Assembly: GCF_027853245.1 (NCBI RefSeq)
Contig: NZ_JAPTZM010000012.1
DNA length: 64,000 nucleotides
Strand: one strand, 5' to 3'
Source: Atlantibacter subterraneus
GTDB lineage: Bacteria; Pseudomonadota; Gammaproteobacteria; Enterobacterales; Enterobacteriaceae
Positions 43,126 through 51,620 of this stretch are shown here, in pieces. The notes beneath the pieces are model-generated. The model worked only from the letters and a program-made list of their open reading frames with translations. It searched no databases and was not told where the DNA came from. How positions within the stretch are numbered: position 1 is the first letter of the stretch; each line of letters opens with the position of its first letter. The position numbers were made by a program, and so were the translations under genes.

Positions 43126-44433
43126 TCAATCCTTTACGGTCACCGGCTCTCTGACGATGAACCAGTAACACAGCGCCGCACAGGCCGCGATAATCCCGCC
43201 GCTGGTGAATGCCAGGGCGTATGAACCCGTCACGTCGGCGATAAGCCCGGTGACCAGCGGTGATAACGAACCGGCAAAGTAGCCGCCGAAGTTCTGGATA
43301 CTGCCTACCGAGGCCACCATTGAGGCAGGTGCCACATCGCCCGGCAATGCCCAACCGGTAGCGGACAGCGCGGACAGCAGCGCCATCGCGATAACCAGCA
43401 GCGTCAGGGTTGCGGCCAGGCTATCCACCATCGGAATGGCGATAACGGCGACGCCCGCTAACAGCGCGGAAATACTGATGGTGACGCGCTTGGCTTTTAA
43501 CGACTCTTTGATAATGCTTTTGTCCACCAGCCATTTCGATACGTAGCCGCCGACAATCGCGCCGACAATACCGCCGAAATAAGGAATACTGGCGTAGATA
43601 CCTAATTCTTTAAACTGAATATTCTGGGTCTTCATCAAATAGAGCGGCAGGAAGGTGGTGAAAATATTCATCATCCACACATAACAGAACCAGCCTAAAA
43701 TCATTCCCCAGATGCAGCGATATTTAAATAAACCACCCCAGCTAATTTTTTCCGCTTCGCCGGTTAATTTCTCCGCGGTACCGCCGCCGCCTTCTTTAAT
43801 ATAGTCCAGCTCTTCTTTGGTAATGGTCGGGTGTTTTTCCGGTTGATGGTAAGCAAAGATAAAGAACACCACGAACACTAAACCAATCGCCCCGGCGATG
43901 TAGAACAGCGAACGCCAGCCGAAGGGGACGATAATCGCCACCAGGATCGGCGGAGCAATGGCCGGGCCCCATTTAGACGCCGCATCCCAGAAACCGGTCG
44001 CCAGCGCGCGCTCGCTTTTCGGGAACCAGGAGGCGGTGATCTTGGCCGCGCCTGGCCAGCACGGGGCTTCCGTTACGCCGAGGATGCCGCGGGCAAAAAT
44101 CAGCGTCATCATGTTGCTGCACGCGCCGGTCAGCATGGTCGCGCCGCTCCACAGCGCCACCGCCCAGCCGTAGACCTTCTTCGGACCAAAGCGGTCAACC
44201 AGGAAGCCCGCAGGCAACTGACACAGGGCGTAAATCAGCGCAAATACCGATCCTAATAAACCGATATCCGTATTCGATAAATTAAGATCTTTCATCATGT
44301 CCGGCGCAGCGATGGATAAGCTGGCGCGGTCGAGGTAGTTAATAATACCGCCAATCAATAACAGGAAAACAACGAACCAGCGCTTATTTCCCCGTTTTTT
44401 AGTTACTGCTCTTTCATTAACGATGGTGTTCAT
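43126..44433 (-). CDS. MFS sugar-acid permease (anion:cation symporter family)
   Basis: 435 residues, 12 membrane helices. The N terminus RWFVVFLLLIGGIINYLDRASLSIAAPDMMKDLNLSNTDIGLLGSVFALIYALCQLPAGFLVDRFGPKKVYG carries the NYLDR and DRFGPK motifs typical of the hexonate/hexuronate permeases DgoT, GudP, GarP and ExuT. These import sugar acids with protons. It is the likely importer of the operon's substrate. It sits between a DgoK-like kinase (42 bases upstream) and the aldolase. Confidence 0.87.
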   Translation of the reverse strand: MNTIVNERAVTKKRGNKRWFVVFLLLIGGIINYLDRASLSIAAPDMMKDLNLSNTDIGLLGSVFALIYALCQLPAGFLVDRFGPKKVYGWAVALWSGATMLTGACSNMMTLIFARGILGVTEAPCWPGAAKITASWFPKSERALATGFWDAASKWGPAIAPPILVAIIVPFGWRSLFYIAGAIGLVFVVFFIFAYHQPEKHPTITKEELDYIKEGGGGTAEKLTGEAEKISWGGLFKYRCIWGMILGWFCYVWMMNIFTTFLPLYLMKTQNIQFKELGIYASIPYFGGIVGAIVGGYVSKWLVDKSIIKESLKAKRVTISISALLAGVAVIAIPMVDSLAATLTLLVIAMALLSALSATGWALPGDVAPASMVASVGSIQNFGGYFAGSLSPLVTGLIADVTGSYALAFTSGGIIAACAALCYWFIVREPVTVKD

Positions 44434-44475
44434 AAAGCAGACCTTTTAATTATGTGTAGGGTACAGAGTACGGAA

Positions 44476-45465
44476 TTAAATAATCTGTCGACGGCGCGCC
44501 ATGGCAAATAATCCAGCACTGGAGAGGGAACGGCTGGACGGCGCGACGGTGATTTTCCCGGTAAACCACGGATCGTTATCAATTAAGGTGGCGAAGGCGA
44601 ATTTAAGGGTATCTTTACCGCATACCACGACGTGCGTATCCGGCGTGACGGTAAAGGCTTCGCTGTTTTTAACCGCCTGCAAATCATCCTGTAATACCGC
44701 GCCGAGCAGCACGTTGGCTTTCTGGTTCAGCGTTAAGTCGCTGAACATATCCAGCACGCGAACCGAGAAACAGGTGCGCGACAAGCCGGTTTGCAGACAC
44801 TGATTCGCGCCCTGCAACAGCGCCGGGGCTTCAATTTCCTGGGCGAATTGCAGGTTGAGCGAACTGGCAAGAATGGTGTGGCGGGTAATCACATCCAGCA
44901 GTTCCCCGCCGATGGTGGTCACGCAGCCTTCGATACGGTTATCGGCATCGATTTTGACGAATTTGGAATGTGAACCCGGCAGGATAATCAGCGCCGGGCC
45001 GCTAATGCCCAGGCTTGCCAGTACGCCAATCGCCTCGGTTTCTTCGCCGCGCATCATGTCCATTTGCTCGGCATTTTCCAGGGTGACGGCGGATTTGTGG
45101 TTACGAATGCCCGGCACAAACCAGATCGGCTCGTCGGTAATCGCCGGTAGATTCGCGCAGACCATGCCTTTCGCCAGCTCATTCAGCCCGGCGGGGGCCA
45201 GCAGGTGCGGGATTTCGCACAGGCCGACGTTGGAGGTGATCATCCCCGCAGAGAGATAAACCACTTTTTCCCCTGCCGGAATATTCGCCTGGCTACGCGC
45301 GTCGTTAACGGCGTCGCTGACGCCTTTCATTAATGTTTCGGTGCTGCCGGAAATCGCGGTATCCCGCACGCCCACCGGGCGGGCGGCTTCAGCGAGCAGA
45401 CGCTCGTCCTGCCAGGCGCACACGCGGGTATTGGTGGTGCCGGTATCGATGGTAATGATGTACAT
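44476..45465 (-). CDS. 2-keto-3-deoxy-galactonokinase family sugar-acid kinase (paralogue 1)
   Basis: 329 residues from the ATG at 45465 (MYIITIDTGTTNTRVCAW), which has GAGAAAG before it; the frame extended to 45525 is not supported. It has the ASKHA-type phosphate-1 loop DTGTTNTR, the DgoK family motif MRGEETE (residues 138-144), and LPGSHSKF (162-169), aligned with MPGTHCKW of E. coli DgoK. All key positions of DgoK are kept, so this is probably an active 2-keto-3-deoxy-sugar-acid kinase. It follows its diverged paralogue after 19 bases. Confidence 0.83.
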   Translation of the reverse strand: MYIITIDTGTTNTRVCAWQDERLLAEAARPVGVRDTAISGSTETLMKGVSDAVNDARSQANIPAGEKVVYLSAGMITSNVGLCEIPHLLAPAGLNELAKGMVCANLPAITDEPIWFVPGIRNHKSAVTLENAEQMDMMRGEETEAIGVLASLGISGPALIILPGSHSKFVKIDADNRIEGCVTTIGGELLDVITRHTILASSLNLQFAQEIEAPALLQGANQCLQTGLSRTCFSVRVLDMFSDLTLNQKANVLLGAVLQDDLQAVKNSEAFTVTPDTHVVVCGKDTLKFAFATLIDNDPWFTGKITVAPSSRSLSSAGLFAMARRRQII

Positions 45466-45484
45466 ATCTTTCTCGCTCTTCTTG

Positions 45485-46501
45485 TCACTGTAGGGTGCGA
45501 AGAATATTGGCAATGGCGCTGGCACCGGTAATGGCCAGCATATCTATTTGCTCTTCGTCGGAAATAATGCGTAACGGGTTATCAATATTTAATTGCTGCT
45601 GGATCACATGCTGATAAATTTCACAGCGCTTCGCGTTGCCGATTAAGAAAATATCGCCGTCGAAATTAAATCCCTGCCCCCTGGCGTCGGCGAATAATTT
45701 GATATCGTCCCCCGCCATGGCGCTGTCGAGAAATAATTTGCGCTGGGCAGCGGTGGTCGGAAAAGAGAATTGCAAAAAGCGCGTCATGAGTATGGTGCGC
45801 AGTAATCCACTTTCAGCGACTGAACGGCAGGCCGCATTAATGATGGCCGGATCGATTTGCTCATCCGCATCTTCCTCCGTCGTTGCCACGCTGGAAGAGA
45901 CAAAGGTGTGTTTCAGGATTGCGGCATAGACCTGGCCGCTGAGTGAGGTAATGCTGCCAGCGATTTGCCCCTGCTCATTAATTGAAATCAGCTTGGTGGT
46001 AGAGCCTAATTCAATCAGCGTGCAGGGTAAACGCGGCTGATAGCCGAGCAGTACGCCCGCCGCCTGGGTTTCTTCACCGCGCATTAAATCGATACCGCGC
46101 AGGTTTTCCCAGGATGGCGTGGTCTGGTTTTTAATCCCGGGGATCAGCATCACCGGGATATCCAGCGCCAGCAGTTGGTTTTCCGCGAACGGCACCGTGT
46201 GCCGTGCCAGCTCTTCAATACTGGCCGGGGCAACGCGGTGAGGAATTTCATGCAGGCCCAGGTTTGAGGTGATCATTCCTGAGGCGATAATAAATTGAAT
46301 CTCCTGTTGAGACTTCCCGTTTCTCGCCAGTAATTGTTTTACGCCTTCCGCCATGGCCTGACGTAAAATTTCATTACTGCCGTGGGTAATGGTGGAATTT
46401 ACCCCTTCGGTAATCATCTCTTTATCGACAATGCCGGTGCCTGCAAATTCCAGCAAATAAATACGCGTTGCTGACGATCCTGAATCAATAACAACAAACA
46501 T
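45485..46501 (-). CDS. Diverged DgoK-family kinase (paralogue 2)
   Basis: 338 residues. I choose the ATG at 46501 because AGGAG lies five bases before it; the GTG at 46507 would overlap that ribosome site. It keeps the phosphate loop (DSGSSATR) and MRGEETQ (residues 140-146). It differs in the phosphate-2/substrate loop: ELGSTTKL (164-171) replaces P-G-T/S-H-x-K-F/W, so the conserved Pro and His are lost while Lys stays. It could be a kinase for another substrate, a partner subunit of paralogue 1, or a non-catalytic regulator. Second gene of the operon, 43 bases after the Fe-dehydrogenase. Confidence 0.75.
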   Translation of the reverse strand: MFVVIDSGSSATRIYLLEFAGTGIVDKEMITEGVNSTITHGSNEILRQAMAEGVKQLLARNGKSQQEIQFIIASGMITSNLGLHEIPHRVAPASIEELARHTVPFAENQLLALDIPVMLIPGIKNQTTPSWENLRGIDLMRGEETQAAGVLLGYQPRLPCTLIELGSTTKLISINEQGQIAGSITSLSGQVYAAILKHTFVSSSVATTEEDADEQIDPAIINAACRSVAESGLLRTILMTRFLQFSFPTTAAQRKLFLDSAMAGDDIKLFADARGQGFNFDGDIFLIGNAKRCEIYQHVIQQQLNIDNPLRIISDEEQIDMLAITGASAIANILRTLQ

Positions 46502-46544
46502 ATTCACTCCTTTTTAAAATTCCGTTCGCGGTTCGCCGGGTTAA

Positions 46545-47699
46545 TTACAGGCTGCGCTGCAAAATATCGCGCAAGGTCTGGGCATCCGGCACGCGCGGGT
46601 TATTTTCCATCACCACTTTCATGGTGGTCTGCACGTTGTTGATGATCCAGTCGAAGTGCTCTTCCTTGACGCCCAGCTCGGTGAGTGAGGGCAGCATATT
46701 CACGGATTTCAGGAAGTCAGTGACCGCTTTGACGCTGCTGTACGCCGCTTCTTCGGTGTTCATATCACGGGTATCCACACCCATTGCCGCCGCGATGGCA
46801 GCGAATTTTTCCGGTGCGGCCGACCAGGTGTATTCCATAAAGGCCGGATACACGGCAGCAATTCCTTCGGCGTGAACCACATCCAGCAGGCCGCCCATCG
46901 GGTGCTGTAACGCGTGCGGCAGCGTGGTGCCCGCGCAGTCAATCGCCATACCGGCCAGGGTGCTGGCAAAGGTTACCTGTTCCCATGCCGCCAGATCGGT
47001 CACGTCGGCATAAACGCGCGGCAGGTTTTTCGCCAGCAGCGTGATGGCGCGAAGGGACAGCATTTCGCTGAACGGATGCGCATTGCGGGAAATATAGGAT
47101 TCCAGCGCGTGGAACAGCACGTCCGCGCCCGGTCCGGCAATCACGCGCTTCGGCAGAGTGAGCATTAATTCCGGATCGACGATAGACGCCACCGGGTAAA
47201 TCAGCGGGTTAACCAGGCCTTTTTTGTCGTGGGTTTCCGGGTTGGTGAACACCGCGGTGCGGTTAGCTTCACTGCCCGTACCTGCGGTAGTCGGCACCAG
47301 GATAATCGGCAGGGCATGCTGCGCCTGTTTTTTACCGAATACGTAATCCCAGATACTGCCTTCGTTCAGCGCGCAAAACGCGATGCCTTTCGCCATATCC
47401 ATGGCGCTGCCGCCGCCAATGCCGATCACCAGATCGCAGTTTTCCTGCCGGGCCAGGCTCGCGCCCGCTTCAACCAGGGTGGATAGCGGGTTCTGCATAA
47501 ACTCGTCATACACCGCGTAGGTCATGCCTGCGGCAGTTAACGCTTCCTGAGCGCGCGCCAGTTGCCCGGTAGGCTTGGTGCTGTCAGAGACCACCAGCAG
47601 CGCTTTTTTACCGTACTGCTGGGCAACGTTGCCGAGCTGGCCAAATTTGCCAGGACCAACGTGCAGCTTTACCGGGTTATTGAAAATGAAATCGGCCAT
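46545..47699 (-). CDS. Iron-containing (group III) alcohol dehydrogenase
   Basis: 384 residues. NAD(P)-binding VIGIGGGSAMDMAK (residues 91-104), PTTAGTGSE (136-144), and the four metal ligands of the FucO/YiaY family: Asp193 and His197 in GADVLFHALE, His262 and His276 in PHALQHPMGGLLDVVHAEG. Such enzymes interconvert alcohols or hydroxy acids with aldehydes or ketones. It is the first gene of the operon, with AAGGGA before the ATG and a palindromic operator candidate just upstream. In the pathway it may oxidise the incoming substrate or reduce the aldehyde released by the aldolase; sequence does not decide. Confidence 0.9.
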   Translation of the reverse strand: MADFIFNNPVKLHVGPGKFGQLGNVAQQYGKKALLVVSDSTKPTGQLARAQEALTAAGMTYAVYDEFMQNPLSTLVEAGASLARQENCDLVIGIGGGSAMDMAKGIAFCALNEGSIWDYVFGKKQAQHALPIILVPTTAGTGSEANRTAVFTNPETHDKKGLVNPLIYPVASIVDPELMLTLPKRVIAGPGADVLFHALESYISRNAHPFSEMLSLRAITLLAKNLPRVYADVTDLAAWEQVTFASTLAGMAIDCAGTTLPHALQHPMGGLLDVVHAEGIAAVYPAFMEYTWSAAPEKFAAIAAAMGVDTRDMNTEEAAYSSVKAVTDFLKSVNMLPSLTELGVKEEHFDWIINNVQTTMKVVMENNPRVPDAQTLRDILQRSL

Positions 47700-47713
47700 T
47701 ATTTATTCCCTTT

Positions 47714-47742
47714 GTTCGTATATACGGACCATGTTCGGATAT
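47714..47742. promoter_or_regulatory. Candidate operator of the Fe-dehydrogenase operon
   Basis: GTTCGTATATACGGAC (47714-47729) is a palindrome with one mismatched pair, 15 bases before the dehydrogenase ATG. Its left half recurs as GTTCGGATAT (47733-47742), 19 bases further, about two helical turns. The 228-base gap 47700-47927 holds no gene. The site would suit the IclR regulator, but assignment is inference. Confidence 0.5.
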
Positions 47743-47927
47743 GTGATTATTATGGGGCGCTTTTTGTTCGCGACACAACCTGTTTTGTCTGAACAATGAG
47801 CGGAATCACATTTTTTTCTGTAATGCGGACGTTCGGTGGAGTTTTAGGAATAGGCCATAAGTTTAGCGGCGTGAGGGTAGAAGGCAGGCGTTATCACGGC
47901 TTAACGCCTGTTTATTGGCTGGGAAGT

Positions 47928-48734
47928 TTAAAGATTGGCATTCTCGGCCAGCGAAGCGGGCGTAACCTCAATAATTTCCACCTGATGAGTGTGAGCCAGT
48001 TGGTTCATCGCCACAGGCGGCGTCTCATCGGTAAACAGCGCCGACGCCTGGCTGAGATTACCGATGCTGACGGCAGCTGACGCATGGTATTTGGTGTGAT
48101 CGGCTGCCAGAAGGATATGGCGCGCATGAGCCATCATTCCTTTTGCCACGCTGGCTTCGTTTACATCAAACTCCAGCAGCGTGCCATCGGCATCAATGGC
48201 CCCGACGCTGGTGATCAAATAATCCGCGCGGAATTCAGACACAAACGCCACCGCATGCGGGCCAATAATCCCACCGTTATGTGCGCGGATTGAGCCACCC
48301 GGCATCATTACCTCAAAACGCGGATTTTTATACAAAATATGCGCTACGCGCAGGCTGTTGGTGATAATACGCAGGTGATTATGATTCAACAGCGCGCGCG
48401 CCACATGCTCCACCGTGGTGCCAATGGTAATAAAAATGGTCGAGCCGTCGGGAATGTAGTCGGCGATAGCTTCCGCTATCGCCCGCTTTTCATCCGTCAG
48501 AGAGACCTCGCGCTGTTCAAACGCCGTATTGACCACGCTGGATGCCCGCCCTGCGCCGCCGTGATGGCGCGTGATTAATCCCTGATCGCTCAGTTTACGG
48601 ATATCGCGACGCACCGTTTGCGTTGATACATCCAGCAGTTGCGCCAGTTCATCAATGTTCATATAACCGCGATCGGCAATCAGCGTTAATAACTGATCGT
48701 GACGCGGGTTACCGGTTAGCTCAGTCAGGCTCAT
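47928..48734 (-). CDS. yihW: DeoR-family regulator of sulfoquinovose catabolism
   Basis: 268 residues from the ATG at 48734 (MSLTELTGNPRHDQLLTLIADRGYMNIDELAQLLDVSTQTVRRDIRKLSDQGLITRHHGGAGR), the E. coli YihW/CsqR start; the frame extended to 48830 runs into yihV. It has the DeoR-type helix-turn-helix above and a sugar-phosphate isomerase-like sensor domain with ITIGTTVEHVARALL and DHTKYHASAAV. In E. coli it represses the yih genes and is released by sulfoquinovose and related ligands. The start lies 34 bases after the yihV stop. Confidence 0.95.
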   Translation of the reverse strand: MSLTELTGNPRHDQLLTLIADRGYMNIDELAQLLDVSTQTVRRDIRKLSDQGLITRHHGGAGRASSVVNTAFEQREVSLTDEKRAIAEAIADYIPDGSTIFITIGTTVEHVARALLNHNHLRIITNSLRVAHILYKNPRFEVMMPGGSIRAHNGGIIGPHAVAFVSEFRADYLITSVGAIDADGTLLEFDVNEASVAKGMMAHARHILLAADHTKYHASAAVSIGNLSQASALFTDETPPVAMNQLAHTHQVEIIEVTPASLAENANL

Positions 48735-48768
48735 AGGTTGTCCCTGGAAAAACATCTCGCCCCGCATT

Positions 48769-49665
48769 TTATACATAAAGTGACAGAAAAGAGCGGGTTT
48801 GATCACAGTCAGGGATCCCGGCGCGGCCACCAGGGCGGGTACATTTCAGTGCCGCTACTGCGCTGGCGAAGCGGATCGCCTCTGCGGTTTCGGTTTTTTG
48901 CGCCAGGCTTACCGCCAGTGCGCCGTGGAACACATCCCCTGCGCCGGTGGTATCGACAACATCGACATGAAAAGCAGGTAAGTGGCGCAGCCGTGAATTT
49001 TCCAGCCACAAACAGCCCTGCGCCCCCTGGGTAACATACACATGACCATTTGTGAGCGTTTTTGCTTGTTTTAGTGCAGCTGGCGCATCCGTAACACCGG
49101 TGAGACGCACTAAGCCGGGCGCAGAAAACGCGGCATGATCGCTCAGCGCGACCAGTTCAGCAATATCCTGTGGAGTGACGTCGGCATCAAGTACCGTGGT
49201 GACGCCGTTGGCGCGCGCCAGGGTAAACGCCTGTTTTGCTCCGTGATGCCAGCGGACATCCGCCAGTACCGCGTCCCACTGGCTAAAATCGATATCGGCC
49301 ATCCAGTCTGCGCAAGCGGGTAAATCGGGGCTGGGATAGTTGGCGATAATCCGTTCCCCCGCCGCATCCACCAGCACGGCGGACTGCGACGAACGCGCGC
49401 CTTTCACGATCCGCGTATACCGCGTATTGACACCATACGCCTGTAATTCCGCCAGTAAACGGTTGCCCGTGTCGTCATCCCCGACCCGGCCAATAAAATC
49501 GACTTCAGCGCCCAGTTTTGCCGCCGCAACGGCAGCCGTAGCAGCTGGCCCACCGCCAACTTCTTTATAGTCTCCCGCCACATACTTCCCACCTTCTTTC
49601 GGTAAATCATTGAGATACCAGATACGGTCCAGCACGGCGATCCCCACACAAGCAATACGAGTCAT
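48769..49665 (-). CDS. yihV: 6-deoxy-6-sulfofructose kinase
   Basis: PfkB-family kinase making 6-deoxy-6-sulfofructose 1-phosphate in the sulfo-EMP pathway. 298 residues, the E. coli length, from the ATG at 49665. That ATG has AAAGGA at proper distance, whereas the ATG at 49671 directly abuts it. Visible motifs: EVGGGPAATAAVAAAKLGAEVDFIGRVGDDDTGN (N-terminal PfkB signature) and VDVVDTTGAGDVFHGAL (catalytic Asp, anion hole). The C terminus CTRPGGRAGIPDCDQTRSFLSLYV is specific to YihV. Divergent from yihU. Confidence 0.96.
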   Translation of the reverse strand: MTRIACVGIAVLDRIWYLNDLPKEGGKYVAGDYKEVGGGPAATAAVAAAKLGAEVDFIGRVGDDDTGNRLLAELQAYGVNTRYTRIVKGARSSQSAVLVDAAGERIIANYPSPDLPACADWMADIDFSQWDAVLADVRWHHGAKQAFTLARANGVTTVLDADVTPQDIAELVALSDHAAFSAPGLVRLTGVTDAPAALKQAKTLTNGHVYVTQGAQGCLWLENSRLRHLPAFHVDVVDTTGAGDVFHGALAVSLAQKTETAEAIRFASAVAALKCTRPGGRAGIPDCDQTRSFLSLYV

Positions 49666-49732
49666 GGTCATTCCTTTCGCGTTTTTTGATGACGCTATTT
49701 TAATTTCACAAATTGTTTAAAAAGTGACGGCT

Positions 49733-49746
49733 GTCAATTTTTTGAC
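49733..49746. promoter_or_regulatory. Candidate YihW operator between yihV and yihU
   Basis: GTCAATTTTTTGAC is a perfect 5-base inverted repeat about a 4-base centre, in the AT-rich 153-base divergent gap where E. coli YihW is known to act. The exact operator sequence of this organism is not known to me, so this is a candidate only. Confidence 0.45.
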
Positions 49747-49818
49747 CATAAATTACAAATACGATCAATTTAAGGACATAAACGCTCAGTAAATGACAAA
49801 ATAAGACAGGAGAGAACC

Positions 49819-50703
49819 ATGTCAGTCATAGGATTTATCGGGCTGGGACAGATGGGCGCGCCAATGGCAAGCAATCTGTTACGGCAGGGCCACCAGCTCA
49901 GGGTATTCGATATCAATCAGGACGCCGTACAAGCCCTGGCGGCTCAGGGCGCACAAGCCGCAATGACGCCAGCCCATGCGGCTGAAGGCGCGGAATTTGT
50001 GATCACCATGCTGCCCAACGGCGATCTGGTACGCGCGGTACTGTTTGGCGAGCATGGCATTTGCGAAAGCCTGGCAAAGAATGCGCTGGTGATTGATATG
50101 TCCACTATCCATCCACTGCAAACCGACAGGTTGATTAGCGATATGGCAGAACGCGGCTTCAGCATGATGGATGTCCCCGTTGGACGCACCTCCGATCACG
50201 CCGTTGCCGGGACGCTGCTGCTGCTGGCAGGCGGCACGGCGCAGCAGGTTGAACGCGCCAAGCCGGTACTCATGGCAATGGGTAACGAGCTGATTAACGC
50301 AGGCGGCCCGGGCATGGGTATCCGCGTCAAACTGATCAACAACTATATGAGCATCGCGCTCAATGCGCTCTCTGCCGAAGCCGCTGTGCTGTGCGAAGCG
50401 CTGGGTCTCTCTTTCGATATCGCCTTGCAAGTCATGAGCGGTACGCCAGCTGGTAAAGGCCATTTCACGACGTCCTGGCCAAACAAAGTGCTGAAGGGGG
50501 ATCTTTCTCCGGCCTTCATGATCGACCTCGCCCATAAGGATCTGGGTATTGCGCTGGATGTGGCCAATCAACTGCATGTTCCGATGCCGCTCGGCGCGGC
50601 GTCGCGCGAGGTTTACAACCAGGCGCGCGCCGCCGGGCGTGGGCGCCAGGACTGGACCGCCATTTTAGAGCAGGTGCGCGCCAGCGCCGGCCTTTCTCAC
50701 TGA
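49819..50703 (+). CDS. yihU: 3-sulfolactaldehyde reductase
   Basis: NADH-dependent reductase that turns 3-sulfolactaldehyde into 2,3-dihydroxypropane-1-sulfonate (DHPS), the final step of sulfo-EMP. 294 residues of the beta-hydroxyacid dehydrogenase family: Rossmann FIGLGQMGAPMASNLL, DMSTIHP, DVPVGRTSDHAVAGTLLLLAGG, and the catalytic Lys171 in GIRVKLINNYMSIALNA. The VGRTS stretch is the sulfonate-recognising variant seen in E. coli YihU. Strong AGGAGAG ribosome site. First gene of yihUTSRQ. Confidence 0.96.
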   Translation: MSVIGFIGLGQMGAPMASNLLRQGHQLRVFDINQDAVQALAAQGAQAAMTPAHAAEGAEFVITMLPNGDLVRAVLFGEHGICESLAKNALVIDMSTIHPLQTDRLISDMAERGFSMMDVPVGRTSDHAVAGTLLLLAGGTAQQVERAKPVLMAMGNELINAGGPGMGIRVKLINNYMSIALNALSAEAAVLCEALGLSFDIALQVMSGTPAGKGHFTTSWPNKVLKGDLSPAFMIDLAHKDLGIALDVANQLHVPMPLGAASREVYNQARAAGRGRQDWTAILEQVRASAGLSH

Positions 50704-50729
50704 CGTTAACGTTTCAATAAGGAATCACT

Positions 50730-51605
50730 ATGAGTCACTACACCCTTAAGGATATCGCCCGACCTTCCGGCGGCTTCGCCATGCTGGCGGTCGACCAGCG
50801 TGAAGCAATGCGCTTAATGTTCGCCGCTGCGGGTGCCTCGCTTCCTGTGGCCGACAGCGTATTAACAGATTTTAAAGTTAACGCAGCCAAAATCCTGTCC
50901 CCCTGGGCATCGGCGATCCTGGTCGATCAGCAGTTTTGCTATCGCCAGATTGTGGAGCAAAAGGCGGTTGCTAAAAACTGCGCGACGATCGTCGCGGCAG
51001 ATGCGTTTATCCCGGGCAACGGTATTCCGGTTGATAGCGTAATCATCGATCAGCATGTCGATCCGCAAGCGGTGAAACGTGACGGTGCAAAAGCGCTGAA
51101 ACTGCTGGTGCTGTGGCGCAGCGACGAAGATCCGCAGCAGCGTCTGGAAATGGTGAAAACCTTTAATCAGCGCTGCCATGCCGAGGGTTTGCTGAGCATT
51201 ATCGAGCCGGTAGTGCGCCCTCCCCGCCGCGGCGACAGCTTCAACCGCGAGCAGGCGATTATCGATGCTGCAAAAGAGCTGGGCGACTGCGGTGCCGACC
51301 TCTACAAAGTGGAAATGCCGCTGTTCGGCAAAGGTTCGCAGCAGGCCCTGCTGAGCGCATCTCAACGACTTCATGACTGTATCAATATGCCCTGGGTCAT
51401 TCTCTCTTCCGGGGTGGATGAAAAACTGTTCCCGCGTGCGGTCAGAACGGCCATGGAGGCTGGCGCATCCGGTTTTCTGGCAGGCCGCGCCGTCTGGTCG
51501 TCCGTGGTCGGCTTGCCGGACAGTGAATTGATGTTCCGGGATGTCTGCGCGCCGAAACTGCAACGCCTGGGCGAGATTGTTGACGAAATGATGGCGAAAC
51601 GCTGA
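50730..51605 (+). CDS. yihT: 6-deoxy-6-sulfofructose-1-phosphate aldolase
   Basis: Class I aldolase splitting sulfofructose 1-phosphate into dihydroxyacetone phosphate and 3-sulfolactaldehyde. 291 residues, related to LacD-type tagatose-bisphosphate aldolases. The Schiff-base lysine is Lys193 in DLYKVEMPLFGKG, the E. coli position; VDQREAMR and IIEPVVRPPRRGD are other active-site parts. 26 bases after yihU, 15 before yihS. Confidence 0.96.
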   Translation: MSHYTLKDIARPSGGFAMLAVDQREAMRLMFAAAGASLPVADSVLTDFKVNAAKILSPWASAILVDQQFCYRQIVEQKAVAKNCATIVAADAFIPGNGIPVDSVIIDQHVDPQAVKRDGAKALKLLVLWRSDEDPQQRLEMVKTFNQRCHAEGLLSIIEPVVRPPRRGDSFNREQAIIDAAKELGDCGADLYKVEMPLFGKGSQQALLSASQRLHDCINMPWVILSSGVDEKLFPRAVRTAMEAGASGFLAGRAVWSSVVGLPDSELMFRDVCAPKLQRLGEIVDEMMAKR

Positions 51606-51620
51606 GAAAAGGACAGAGCA

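Noticed and set aside
41510..47699. Calling the operon dgoKAT
   Set aside because: No dehydratase, two unlike kinases, an IclR rather than GntR regulator, and an extra Fe-dehydrogenase. The galactonate assignment is not supported.
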